From the NCBI GenBank assembly GCA_946122785.1, contig CAMGYJ010000009.1, forward strand, positions 30,415,633-30,479,632: DNA of 64,000 nt. Reading direction: 5' to 3'. Positions within the stretch are counted from its first letter, which is position 1. Every line of letters starts with the position of its first letter. Below the pieces are notes generated by a model that searched no databases, was not told where the DNA came from, and worked only from the letters and a program-made list of their open reading frames with translations. Shown here one piece after another: positions 42,001 through 54,057 of the stretch. This DNA is from Linum tenue (lineage: Eukaryota > Streptophyta > Magnoliopsida > Malpighiales > Linaceae). A program made the translations under genes and the position numbers.

Positions 42001-42256
42001 GGGGGTCGGGTTGGGTTGGCCGACTGGGCCGGGTTTGGTTTGTTTGTCTTATTACTCCTGTGTTAGTTCTGAAACTCATAAATAGGTTTCTGCACATTCA
42101 TTTGCGGTTAAGCAATAATAATATCAAAATCCCTAAATCCCTCTTTTCTCTGTTCTTCCCCAATTCTTCTTCCAATCCCTAATTCTTCCTCTAATCCCTA
42201 ATTCTTTCTCAATTCCCAATTCTATTTCACAACCCCAACCCTACTCATCTCTATCA
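41979..42256 (+). repeat. 3' LTR of the chromovirus
   Basis: 278 bp, identical by eye to the 5' LTR. It contains the polyprotein stop codon at 41998-42000 and is followed by GATTT. Confidence 0.93.
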
Positions 42257-42330
42257 GATTTCTCTCTAAAATGGAAGGGTTACTAGTTAGTATTACCTTA
42301 AATACCATACTAGCTAATTTTTTTTCTGAA

Positions 42331-42940
42331 TCGCTAAATGTCGCCCTTAAAATTGTAAACGGTCGCCCTAACTCTAATGATAAATGACTTATATACCCTC
42401 AATAAAATTTCAAAATTTAAACAAACCAAACAATCCCTAACCCCTCAAACTGAACATCTCATCTGCCTTCTTCGCGAATCCCTCTCGACGCACCAATTCG
42501 TCGGCGTCTTTCCCGCCGTCGTCGTCGTCCGTTCTCTAACGAAATTTCCAAAAAAACGCTCAACCTAAGGCAAGTTACGGTTGGTCCATGGTGCAACCTC
42601 AACTCACTTGCGGTTGGTCCATGGTGCAACCGCAAGTGAGCTGCGGTTGGCCCATGGTGCAACCGCAAATGAGCTACGGTTCCCTTTTTTGTCTTTTTTT
42701 TTTTCAATTTTTTGAGTGAACTTTACCGATTCAGAGTCGCAAGTCATGCTCCAGACATCATATCGACGATTCCAACTGTAGAATGACGATGATGGATTCT
42801 CTCTTTTGAATAATGTTTTATTTTCTTTACTAAGTTGTGCTTGTTTGCTAAAGGATGAGTAAAGAAGCTAAAAGGTTAAATTTGTAACTTTGATGTTTTT
42901 TAGGGCGACATTTAGCAATTTTAAGGGCGACCTTTAGCAA
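42331..42940. mobile_element. non-coding TIR element with 41-bp inverted repeats
   Basis: Left TCGCTAAATGTCGCCCTTAA (42331 onward) and right (inverted) TTGCTAAAGGTCGCCCTTAA (from 42940) continue as imperfect inverted repeats for about 41 bp, ending GGTCGCCCTAA / TGTCGCCCTAA. The long TIR suggests a Mutator-like MITE, but no 9-bp TSD was found. The interior has a GC-rich part with three 33-bp repeats. Confidence 0.65.
42577..42678. repeat. three copies of a 33-bp tandem repeat
   Basis: Units contain GGTTGGTCCATGGTGCAACC; the CATGGTGCAAC core starts at 42587, 42620 and 42653, a 33-bp period. On the minus strand it reads as repeated LRLHHGPT, a consequence of the period being a multiple of three. 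Confidence 0.85.
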
Positions 42941-42945
42941 CTCCC

Positions 42946-45900
42946 TTTTTTTTTTATATCCAAGATAAGCCCCCAGGGCATGGCCAGTCAACACAATTAC
43001 AAGATAGACACTAAAAAAGAATGGTAGTCCGTATGCAACCGGACTCCCGATAAAAGAGTCTGTTTTGCCACGAGGTGGGCAGCACTGTTGAAGCTCCGAG
43101 GAGCAAAAAGACACGAGACTGATAGGAAGGAGGGAATGAGAGAGTGAACTTCCTCTAGTATAGCTCCCGCTCTTGAATGCGAAGCCTTCTTTGATGTCAC
43201 GTCCTTGATGACCAATTGAGAGTCCCCACAAAAAGCAACAGTCAAGAAGTTGTGCGTGAGACACCATTTCATAGCATCACGAATAGCAAGTAATTCTGAT
43301 AAATAAGCATATGAGATGCCCTGATAGAATTTAGCAACTGCAAATGTGATATTTCCATCACCTGAAAAGCCGACGAAGCCAATTGAACATCCTTGAGGGA
43401 TTTTAGTTGCCTCGTCAAAACGAACTAGGATACCTTCACTAGGGAAGGAAACATCTGTTCTCCTTGAATGAGGATCTTGGCCTGTGGAAGAGTGGGGGAT
43501 TGACCTTCGGGTTTCCTCGGATCTCTGAACCTTCTGTGCCTCTACCGTTCTCCATTCCTCCACCTGCGCTAGTCGTTGCCTGTATAGAACATGTGACTTG
43601 TATAAAACGTGTTCATAAGTAGCCTTGCATCGGCCTTTCCATATTCTTTAGAATAATAAGACAATGAAAGCTACATCATTCTTGGAAATATTAGGCGTTA
43701 AAAAGAGGTTTCTCCATGCAAGATCCATAGAACTTGCCCTCATCATATCTCTTATATGGTCAAGGTCAGATAATGTCCACAGTTCTCTAGTGATTCCGCA
43801 GCAAACAGGACATATACTTGATGGAATAATTTTCTTATAAAGGAGGATTCCTTTAACTGGTAAAAATCCACGCACCAATCTCCAAAGAAAGAATTTCAGT
43901 TTAGGAGGTATTGGAATATTCCACATGAATTTCCAGAACTTGGTGTTCAAAAATTCTGGAAGAGAGTTCATGGGTGAAGTTAAACCAGCCGAAAGGAGGT
44001 GGTATCCCGATTTAACTGTATAATGACCAGACTTGTCATAGTGCCAAATCAATTTATCTTCTTAGGGGGAAGATGGGAGAGGGATGGATAAGATTTTTTT
44101 GATCGGGACAGGATGAAATAAGGTTTTAAGCAAGTCTAGTTTCCACTCCATAGCATTAGAATCCAGAAGAAATGAGACCATTGGATGATCTAGTGAGGCG
44201 CCAATTAACAACACAGGGCTAGATGGAGGGTTTGTTGGTAGCCAAAGGTCGAGTAAGGTGTTTATCCTAGATCCTGATCCTACTTGCCAACGAAGACCTT
44301 TACTCAATAGATCTCTACCCTGCAAGATACCTTGCCAAACCCGAGAGGGGCAGGCCCCCTGACAGGCTAGGAGGAAATGATCGGTGGAATGATATCTTGC
44401 CTTATACATTTTGGCAAGAATACTCTCCGGTTCGCAGATAAGTCTCCAAGCTTGCTTGGCTAGCATTGCTACATTGAACCTATCAAAGTCTCTAAATCGC
44501 AATCCTCCTTCAAATTTGCTGAAACAACATTCAGACCATGATAACCAATATATACCTTTTTCTTTGTCTTGGCCTGCCCACCAAAAGGTGGAGAGTTTCC
44601 CATCCATCCCTCTACACAAGTCAGAAGTGAGTCTAAAGCAGGACATCGCAAAGATAGGAGTTGCTGTCCCACCTGCTTTAATGACTACTTCTTTGGCAGC
44701 CAAAGACATGGTTTTTGATTTCCAATGGCGTATTCGGGTTGCTAAAGAGTCTTCAATATACAGAAAAGTTTGGATTTTAGATCTATGAACCCGAGATGGA
44801 AGTCTAAGATATCTATCATGAACTCCAATTGCTAACACAGCAAGTAAACCAGCTAGGCGAGTAGCTTCCAAGTCGAAGACATTTGCACTAAATGTAACAG
44901 CTGATTTTGGGAGATTAACTCGTTGCCCACTCACCACTTCATATTCATGAAGTATTTTAATTAGACGGGCACATTGAGTAGAGGAGGCACGGAGGAATAG
45001 GTAGGAATCATCCGCAAAGAATAAGTGGGAGATAAGTGGAGCTTCTCTGTGAATAAATAACCCGTGAAGGCTAGAGTTTCTAATAGAATTCTCTATAAGT
45101 GAAGAGAAAGCTTCTATGTATAAGGCGAATAAGAGTGGGGAGAGAGGGTCCCCTTGGCGTAAGCCTCTTTATGGAAGTATCCATGGATAGACCCGTTTAG
45201 GACAATAGGGAATGATACAGTTGTCACGCATGATCTTAGCCATTTGACCCATTTATCTCCAAATCCTAGGACTTTAAGTAACTCAAACAAGAGAGGCCAT
45301 TCAACTCTATCATAAGCCTTTTCCATGTCTAGCTTTAAAGCCATCCATTTTTCCTTGCCTTGAGTTTTGGTTTTGAGAAATTGCATCACCTCTTGTCCGA
45401 TTAAGATGTTGTCTGTGATAGATCTGTCTTTCACAAAGCCATTTTGATTAGGGCCCACAATGAGTGGAAGGAAACAACTCAGCCTATCTGCTAAAATTTT
45501 AGCAATGATCTTGTAGAATACTTGGCAGAGTCCTATAGGTCTCATTTGTTTCATGGTTTCAGCATTTGGAGTCTTGGGTATAAGCGTGATCAGCGTATGA
45601 TTAAAGTTATGCAACAATCTTCCCGTATGAAAGAAGGAGAGGGCAGCATCACACAGGGATTCCCCAACCACATCCCAAAATGCTTGAAAGAAGATACCAG
45701 TAAACCCATCTATCCCCGGGGATTGGTAAGAGCCGATCGAAAAAGTAGCATCTTTTATCTCTTTTCTTGTAACTGTAGCAGAAAGGCCAGTATTAATATA
45801 ATCATTCACTTTCTTCTGAAGACCCAAGCTCAATATGAAATTATGAACTAAAGGTTGATTAGATAGGAAGAGTCCCATAAAGTATGTAACTGCCACATTG

Positions 45901-46965
45901 GCTTTAGCTCCTTCCTCTAAATGAACTAATCCATTATCATCCTTGAGTGAAAGAATTGCGTTCATCCTTCTCTTCTGGTTTGTAATGGTATGAAAGAAAT
46001 GAGTATTAGACTCCCCTTCCTGAAGGTACATAACTCTAGATTTTTGTTTCCAATAAATCTCTTCTTGTAGATAGGAAGATGATAACGATTGTTCAAGCCC
46101 CTTAATCGCCTCCCAGTCAATAGATGGAGCATTTCTGGTTGTATCAATGGCTAGACGAAGTTCTTTTATTTTCCAAGCCGAGTTAGATTTACCCCTTTTC
46201 ATCCATTCCACAAGGTCATGCCTCGAAGACTTGAGGTCATTGAAAAGTTTGAATTGCCTTGTACCAGAGGTTTGATTATCCCATCTGTCAACAAAGGCTT
46301 GTCTTGCTTCCGAATTTTTTGCCCAACGGCTATCGAAGTGGAAGCGATGCCGACCCAAATTATGAGGCGGGATGAGTTGCAACACAATTTTTCGGTGATC
46401 CGAACCTAGATCTGATAGGTGAGTTACCTTGGCGAGAGGCTCACGGTTTAAAGCCAAAGAGGCGACTAAAACTCTGTCCAGTCTATCCATAATATGATCC
46501 GAAGCCGATCTGCGATTTGTCCAGATGAAGTTAGGGCCACTAAAGCCTAGGTCTTGCAGCCCTGAGTGGAGGCAAAAATTTCTTAATTGGTCTAGGGCAG
46601 AAAGAGCAGGGCATTTGCCTCCTGATTTTTCAGAGCTGTCAAGGATACAATTAAGAAATGAGCTCTTCCGAGTCTTGGATGTTGGCATTCTAAGGAAATA
46701 TAGAAGCGACGTTTGTCTCGAATAATACAATCTACATCCGTTGACCAACCCACAGCTAAACCACCAGATAGGCCAATAGCATTGACGAGACGACTTCCTT
46801 TAAAGCCAAGTTTTTAAATTTTGTCTATGACCAAGTCATTCTCGTTTTTTTGTTTCACTTAGAAACAACAAGTATATTGAGTAACGACTTACCGTTTCAG
46901 CGAGCTGCCTATTGGTTGTTATAGGGCAATCCCTTGACAGTTCCAAAAGAGGATTCCCATGATCG
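42946..46965 (-). pseudogene. LINE ORF2 (endonuclease, reverse transcriptase, RNase H), decayed
   Basis: Reading on the minus strand from 46965: MGILFWNCQGIAL starts an endonuclease but hits a stop. The endonuclease continues (LSGGLAVGWSTDVDCI, then FSGPNFIWTNRRS, LSDLGSDHRKI). Reverse transcriptase follows in the frame 46748-45114 (KTPNAETMKQMRPIGLCQV, LDMEKAYDRVEW). A frameshift near 45165 moves the FADD active-site segment (about 45015-45026) to another frame. The rest continues in 44937-44062, zf-RVT (IPPKLKFFLWRL, CPVCCG) in 44052-43648 and RNase H in 43563-42997. A 10-base T run at 42946-42955 is the poly(A) tail on the minus strand. At least four frame breaks make it inactive. Confidence 0.85.
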
Positions 46966-49083
46966 CTACCAATAACTTGCCAAGAGAAGTTATTATCTTA
47001 AGAGAACTCAGAATAGAACGTAAAAATGTTTATATCAATGAGACAACACAAAAAGAAGAGATGTCTTTCATTGATTCAGAGCGATAATCCTATTTTTCAC
47101 AAATGAATTTGTGATAAAAGTACTCCACTGGAAGTACTACAGAGATGACAAGCATCTAATAATTCGATCAAATAGGTGATATCAGGTAGGCAAAATGAAT
47201 GACTTATTCCGGAAAGCACCGACGTTGATCAGCTATCCAGTCGAAGTACCCAACCACGAACGGAAGATGCATATGGCAGGGCCACACAATTACGCGTTAG
47301 GAATCAGGGGAGCCATTCTCACTGGAAGAACAATCTGCAACTTAATTTAAACTAAACACATATCTTCTACAGGGGAAAGGGGATCAGTTTGTGATATGAA
47401 AATATTCATAAAATAAAATCAACATAAATCAGGCAAGCAAAGATTGCAGAGGAGAATCAGTGTCCATAAAACTACGCACGCGAGGATAACGGGTGGAGCC
47501 GAAATAGGGAAGGGATAAATCATAGACATTAGCGCAAGATCCTGAACTTGCCTTTGTCAACACATCCTTGCAATTGGGAACGATGTGGAGGCTGCAACCA
47601 ATCCCCTCAAAATTATGACCGAGACTTGAGGAAAAGGGTTGAGATTGGCCGGCAAGAGCAGTTGGCGAGAGGATCAAGCCGTTGAAGTTGCTCCGCTCTA
47701 TTCCTCCTCATTCTGATTTCCCCCCAAAATTTTAGAACCCAGGTGAGGAACCGCCCAAATTCACCTCTAGTCCTTCAAGGAGTAAGCTTCACAGATGGCA
47801 GAGGGCACAAATTGGGATAGTTACAAGGACCGGAAGTGGGAAGACAACCCTAATCGGCGCCTTGTTCAGGCCAGTAGGGATAAATCTTCACCATGACTTT
47901 GGGCTAGAAGAAATGTACCCCAAGCTAAGATAATTGATGTCAGGCAGAAAAGAACATCATCCATGAATCTCCAGATCCGGTGCCATCTATTGGGTGGGAT
48001 TGCATAGGAGAAATCTTAAATCTAATTGGGACTCTGCCTCTTTCTCGCGCATGCAGGAGAAATCAATCGGCGGCGACGGGATGCACCCCGATGATGATTT
48101 GGTGCGAGAAAGATGTTTCACCGGGGAAGAACATCAAGTTCTCGGGAGGAAAGAGCATCATGCAACAGTGTTGGGTGGATAAACAATTAGTTCCAATCAA
48201 ACATACCAAGGCAACTTGACCTAGACTCATCCTTTTGGAAAAACAAGAGGGACTGAATGCCACCAATTAGACTGTGATTTGACGGTGAGAAGAGAGTTAT
48301 CCGCTAAACTAACTACAACTAGAAGTAGCGGGTTTTCAGAAGTGAGGTTACAAGGAGGAAGATCGGCACTCGAGGGAGAAGGCCAGGAGTAGAATGGGTC
48401 GCCAAAGTAGTTGGTTGGGCCTAAAAATTAGCCCACACTCCAAGAATGGGACGCCAAGGGAGTAGCATGGGTCGTCAAAGTAGTTGGTTGGACCTAAAAA
48501 TTCGGCCTAAAAGATCATCAATAAACATGTACTTCTGTCAAGTTAATAAATCTTGCGGCCTCCTGGGAAATGGATGTTGTTAACTTTGTCATTGGCCCAA
48601 TCAACAGACAAGAACGCGAAGAGGTAAAACACTGTCTATAGGTCTGCTCAGAACAGAAACACATGATTCCGACAAATTAACATTCACCACTCTAGAATCA
48701 GAATTATAACAACATTCAATCTTAAGCAACCTATACAGAAGATTCACACTGTCATGGTTACAGGAGGCTCTTCCACGCCCCGAATTTTTGATCAGCAAGG
48801 CACCCTGAGCTCACCAAAGAATTTAACGAGAATGAAAATGATCTAACAAAAACTGCAGTTTTACTTAATTATAAAATCCGCTAATGCACATCTTTATAGA
48901 AGGACCGAGATAGATAGAAAGGGGTCTTCTTTTATTCATTCATGACATGAAAGGTAAACACTCCAAAACGGTAGTATTAGGTGGATCTTTAAAATTACAA
49001 AAACGTGACAAGCTAACAATCTGGGAAAGGAAACTTAAATCAAAAGTAAAGACCCCTTTGACGGTTCCTTTTTGCCATAAAGA
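46966..49083. other. spacer between LINE ORF1 and ORF2, possibly with an insertion
   Basis: 2.1 kb with no recognised domain. It is long for an ORF1-ORF2 spacer in a plant LINE, so either a separate insertion lies here or ORF1 and ORF2 belong to different copies. A minus-strand frame at 47677-47429 has no identifiable domain. Confidence 0.35.
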
Positions 49084-50457
49084 TCAACCACTTCTTGGTT
49101 TGGCTGAATCATCAATGGGAGCATTCAAAGTCTTGGAGGTTTGATATTTAGGCTCCTCAATGAATAGAGCTCTATTGGTACGAGGGAAAAGCTTCTTGGC
49201 CTCCTGTCTCTTGTAAACCATTGGGTCTTTCCCTTTTCGTTTGCGGTTTTCCTGCGCTTCTAGGCGAGTCAGAGGATTTGGATATGTCTTTGGGTAGAAG
49301 TTCTTGGGAAGAGTCAAAGGACCCCTCAGTGGTTGAATCTACAACGGGTTTCTTTCCAGGGGCTTATAAAGATCGGCAGGGATCTTTGAGACATCCAGCT
49401 GCACACCAAGGTCATGGCTAGAAGCCATAAAAGAGGGAGCCATCACTGCAGTCTCATCAGATCCTTCCTCCTTTTGAAATATCACCTTGGATGAGTCATC
49501 AGGTAATTCAACTAGGCTGAATCTGCTTCTTGAGGGCTGAAAGAGACTCACATTATCATCCTGAATTAGATTCCTGACATTTGATATTGCAACAGCCAAG
49601 AGAGGCGGCGCTGTAGGCTTTGAATTAGCCAGCTTGCCTAGATGCAGCTGGTCACTACTGTGGGAACCGAGTAAATTAGGATTAACCCACACATTTTGTG
49701 GGAGCCTTCTGTTTGCAGCAGAATGAATAGGACGGAAAGTGTGTTCATTCAATTTCGTACCTCCCCCTCAGTCCCTCAGTTCATCACTGAACCTGAAGCT
49801 TGCCCCTGAGACTATTGGAGAGGAGCTGGAAGAGTGTTGATGTCCAATAATTACACAATTGAAGCAAAAAGTTGGTAGATTTTCATATTTTACCTTAGCT
49901 TTGAACAACACGACAGTTTCCCCTTCAGCCGATAATTTCTTGGCTTCCACTTCCTTCTCCAAAGGATGGGAGCTGTTTCTTTTACTGGACCCAATTGTTC
50001 AGCTAGCTTTCTCCCAACAGCCACAGTTCGGAACGAGGGCGACATCTCCCACAGTTGAATGGTAAATGGGATACGAGCTAACTCTTTAGAAACCTCCTCC
50101 GAGGGAAGCTTCCACTTCATGATAGTAAAAAAAAGGGGTTTGATATGCCAAAGCGACCTGCTTTCTGCAACAGCCATGTCAACTTTGTTATAAAAAACAA
50201 ACTGAAACAAATTGTGTTCAACATCGATGACTACCACTGGCTTGGTGGTCTCCCACGCTCTTTTTTATAGTGTGATGCATCCTTGATCTTGAGACAGGTG
50301 TGTGGGAGAAGACTCTCCCAATTAGGCTTAGGTCATTCCTATCCTGACTCACCAGTAAGTCTTCATAAGTGAAAATTGCAGCAGATGATTTTGCAGAGCA
50401 GCCCATTGGAGGAAGGGAGTTTAAGAGATGAATGGTATTATTGAATGTTAGACACAA
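49084..50457 (-). pseudogene. LINE ORF1 (DUF4283 and CCHC-type knuckle), decayed
   Basis: Fragments in several minus-strand frames. The N-terminal nucleic-acid-binding region is DUF4283-like (DLSLIGRVFSHTPVSRSRM, then HNLFQFVFYNKVDMAVAESR and WHIKPLFFTIMKW). A partial knuckle region follows (YENLPTFCFNCVIIGHQH), then a Ser/Pro-rich C-terminal part and a basic tail (RKRKGKDPMVYKRQEAKKL). This is the usual ORF1 of plant L1-type LINEs, which binds the element RNA. At least three frame breaks are present. Confidence 0.7.
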
Positions 50458-51684
50458 GGATGGAAGTCAAGCTCACTTAGTCAGGATTATAAATAAGCAA
50501 GAACGGGCATTGAAATCAATAGCTTCAAAATCGTCTGTAGGAAAGGAAGATTTTAGTCTCCTAAAGATTTGGAAAATTAGATTTGTCATGTCCGTGAAAG
50601 AAGCCCACGGTCCTAAGGGCTCAAATGGTTATTGGCCAAAAGATAGGAAGGGGGATGAATCTTTGGCCGTTAATAGGGTAGGTTCCATTTGAAGGAGAAA
50701 TTAGACAGTGAAAGGATTTGAGTTACCTCAAATCCTTCTAATCCCCTAGTGGGAATAACGTACGAAGGAGATTAATGAGGGTTGAAGAACCAATCCCTAA
50801 AGGACAAGCTCCAGTGACTAATTTATTGCTGATTGCATAAACCATTCCAGTGACTACAACAAGATAGGTTTGAAAATCAAGAGAATCAATTAAAAGGACA
50901 ATAAATTACTAGCGTAATTACCCATGGTAAGAGAAGACCACACTGCCTACTAACAACTAGAAAATTAGGCCAGAATTAACGCAATAGATCAGCTGAAATT
51001 TATTACTGAAAAGCAGTTTTAAGGAAATTTCAAAAATCAGGAATATTAAAATTCCTGTGGGGGCAGGGGCGGTTACCGGTCACCGAAAAAGAACCCAGGA
51101 CAAGATCGGCCTCAATGGTGGTCGACGATTCAAAGACAGGGATCAATCTCGCATAATCAAATTACAGGATCTAAAGACAATGAACCAAGATAATAGAGAT
51201 CATCCATATCCCAAGAGAGTCAAGATCTCGAATCTTGAGAAGCAATCCAATAGGATTGTATAATCACAAAGCGTCGTCACTCAGATGAGGTGAGTAAGGG
51301 GGGATACCATTCTCCGGACTAAATCAATTTTTTTTTTGTTTGTTACAATTTGATTTTAATTGTCAAAGTTAGTACTTCTGTATTATGATTGTGTATAGAC
51401 TTTCTAAAAATACCACCTTGTCTTCTTGAAGGATTTTGACAATGTTTTGAAAGAGTTGATGCATTGTCCGTAATTGGAATAACTTACCATGAATGGTTGC
51501 ATATGTAGCTCGAAAAACCAGTGAAAATAATCATAAACGTGTATAGTAGTGATGGAAAAAATTGGATTTTGAAATGGATGTTTTGAATTCTGAAATGGAA
51601 AAGAGTTGGTATTTTAAAAATGGAAGTAGAGATCAAAGTATCTCATATTATAATGGGCTAATACTACTACAACACCCGAACTAT
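50458..51684. other. intergenic, no gene seen
   Basis: May include the LINE 5' untranslated region next to 50457. Otherwise AT-rich DNA without a recognised feature. Confidence 0.4.
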
Positions 51685-52169
51685 GACAAAAATGTCACTG
51701 GTGTCCTATTCTTTTCAATAATTCGATTTATGTCATAAACTATTATTCTGTTAATTTTGACCGGCATTGACTGTTATTATTTAACAGAAAATCCAGTCAG
51801 CTTTGATGTGGCATCTGATGTGTTATTTTTAAATAATTAAATAAAAATTTTGAAAAACAAAAAAGCAAAAAATTAGAAAATCCTAATCTCATCTACCTAA
51901 TCCCCCTCCCGAGCTTGCTGGGCCTCTTCCTCTTACCTGACCCAATCGCCCACCAACAAAATCCTCCCACTTTGCCGCCACTCCAATCCGTCCCGGCGAC
52001 CAAATCTGCCACCACCACACTACTCACACTCCGCCACCACTCCGATTCGACACGGCAGCCCACTCCGCCACAACCAAAATCCTACAACTATGCCGCCACT
52101 CCAATCTGACCTAGCGACATAATCCCCCACCAAGCTATCATACGACGGTATTTCCACAGGCGCAGATCT

Positions 52170-52483
52170 ATGGATGGTGCACAGAGTGGTGAGAGCTTGC
52201 TAGACTTCTTCCCCTTCACCATCAATTCACGCATACACCCTGGCTCTTCCCCTTTGCCATCGATTCATGCACACCAAGGATTGATTTTTGGGTTTGTATT
52301 GTTTGTCAATTGTAAGGGACCAGCTCCATTCATCATCGGTGAATCATCTCCATCGCCCTTTATTCTTCTGTACTGGTTCGCCTTTGTTTCTCTAAAAAAT
52401 CCCCCAAGTCGGAAAACCTCCCAAAACGTCGACGACGATGTCGTGATGCTCTCCTCTATCTCCAATCCATCCCAAACGTTGGT
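52170..52483 (+). other. possible captured gene fragment, left part
   Basis: An open frame from ATG 52170 (MDGAQSGESLLDFFPFTINS) runs through GC-richer sequence up to the hAT insertion at 52492. If the hAT and one TSD are removed the sequence resumes at 53669, soon meeting stop codons. No family recognised. Confidence 0.25.
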
Positions 52484-52491
52484 GGTGTCGC

Positions 52492-53660
52492 TAGGGGTGT
52501 TCAAATGGTTACCATGGTTATTACCAAACCGAATAAGGATAAATTTCATTAACCATGGAATACAATATCATAACCAAACCGTCCAAACTAATACAACAAC
52601 CAAATTAACCAAACTAAAGTTTAATCGGTTTGGTTAATTGGTTAACCAGATTAACCACTATAAAATCACATTATCATTAAGTGAGAAAAATTTCGGTTAA
52701 TTTATCAATTCAAAATTTATATAATGAATAAAACATAACAATCAACACTTGGTTATAGTTAACCTTTAACATAAATACATGCAACAAAGACAATTATCTT
52801 ACGGTTAGTATAGAAGTATTCACCTAGCAAAAATTCATCACAATAGTATGGGTTAATGAATTGTTGTGTTTGTTTGAAATGACTTAGGGGTTGTTTGGAG
52901 GTTGGGATTCTCCAAATTGAAGTATTTAATCAATTTGTGTATTGTAATTTGATGTATTGGTGAAATGTATGAATTTGAAAAATATATTGTTTGGAGGTTT
53001 AGATTATATTTTGTTATAAATAAAAAAGTAGAGGGTAGACAATCCTTTTGGCACAATCTCACCTTTTGGTAGAGATTGACAATCACTCATTTTGAGTGAT
53101 TGTAGGTGGGCCCAGAAAAAGGTAATACATGTATTCTGTCACAAATTTAACCCAAAATTCGACTTAATTTTGACATTGCATGCATTGGCTAAATACATCG
53201 CTTGAAATCCCACCCTCCAAACGACCCCTTAGTTTTTTTAGCAATTTTCATAGGCTGCAAAGCACCTTGCTTTCAAGTTTTCATCCAACACAATATATGA
53301 GATTTATCGAAATTAGGCGTTCATATGTTGTGGTTTACACTCTACATATACAAATATACATTATATGAACAATATCAAGCTTTATATTTTATGAGTCTAA
53401 AAGGGATGAACGTTTTTAACTCTTGAGTGGTTATTCAAAGTATTAAGTATGTGTATATATTAGATATATGGCTAATTATTTATCTGGTTAATTTGGTTTG
53501 ACTGGTTAGGAGTGTCTGAAACCAAACCAAACCACCTACACAAAACAAGCTAAAAACTTTAACCAAACCAAACCAATTATCCAAATTAAACAAACCAAAT
53601 TATCCAAATAGTACTGGTTAAAACGGTTACCATGGTAACCACACCGTTTGAACACCCCTA
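52492..53660. mobile_element. hAT-type element nested in the MULE-like element
   Basis: Begins TAGGGGTGTTCAAATGG and ends CCGTTTGAACACCCCTA. The exact 8-bp TSD GGTGTCGC lies at 52484-52491 and 53661-53668. Subterminal GGTTACCATGGTTA / TAACCATGG and AACCAAACC motifs are frequent. The 1169 bp includes a 342-bp Tourist insertion; without it the element is about 0.82 kb and non-coding. Confidence 0.88.
52887..53228. mobile_element. Tourist-like MITE nested in the hAT element
   Basis: Begins GGGGTTGTTTGGAGGTTGGG and ends CCCACCCTCCAAACGACCCC. It is flanked by TTA at 52884-52886 and 53229-53231. The ends and 3-bp TTA duplication fit PIF/Harbinger-derived Tourist elements. Confidence 0.8.
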
Positions 53661-53668
53661 GGTGTCGC

Positions 53669-54057
53669 CTTCTTCCCCTGTTAGATGTGATTTCCTCCAA
53701 ATTGCCTGAGCCCGCCGACCCAACATCGAACCGACAGTTGGGGATGGTTGAATTACAATTGATGAGTGAAGCACGTACGGGATGAAGATTTGGGTTCCCC
53801 TTAAATCGACGGCCATGGAAGTTCCAATCAGAGCACTGTGTCGATTGGGTTCCCGTTTGCGCTCGATGGAGGCAGGGGTTTTGGATCTCATGAAAGGAGG
53901 AGTAGTAGCTGAGGGCCTAGGCGGTTTTTCTCATCGTAGCTCGACATCGCCACCATCACATCAGGACCCTCTTGAGTTTGAATGGGGGAAGCTAGGGATT
54001 GGATTTGCGATGAATGATGAATGGTCTAGGCGTACAAGAAGGAGAGAAATCTTATTT
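53669..54057 (+). other. possible captured gene fragment, right part
   Basis: GC-richer segment between the hAT and the right TIR, with an open frame 53782-54060 (MKIWVPLKSTAMEVPIRALC) of unknown nature. It could be the continuation of the captured segment at 52170-52483 or random. Confidence 0.2.

Larger units (their letters stand above)
38012..42256 (+). mobile_element. young Ty3/gypsy chromovirus lacking most of gag, TSD GATTT
   Basis: A complete 4245-bp element. The LTRs span 38012-38289 and 41979-42256 (278 bp each, TGATGG...TATCA) and look identical on reading. The exact TSD GATTT lies at 38007-38011 and 42257-42261. PBS TGGTATCAGAGCC follows the 5' LTR, and polypurine GGGGAAGGGGA abuts the 3' LTR. 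One uninterrupted ORF (38308-42000) covers protease, reverse transcriptase, RNase H, integrase and a chromodomain. Small size, short LTRs and a C-terminal chromodomain suggest the Reina clade (family knowledge). The capsid and zinc-knuckle part of gag is missing. Confidence 0.95.
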
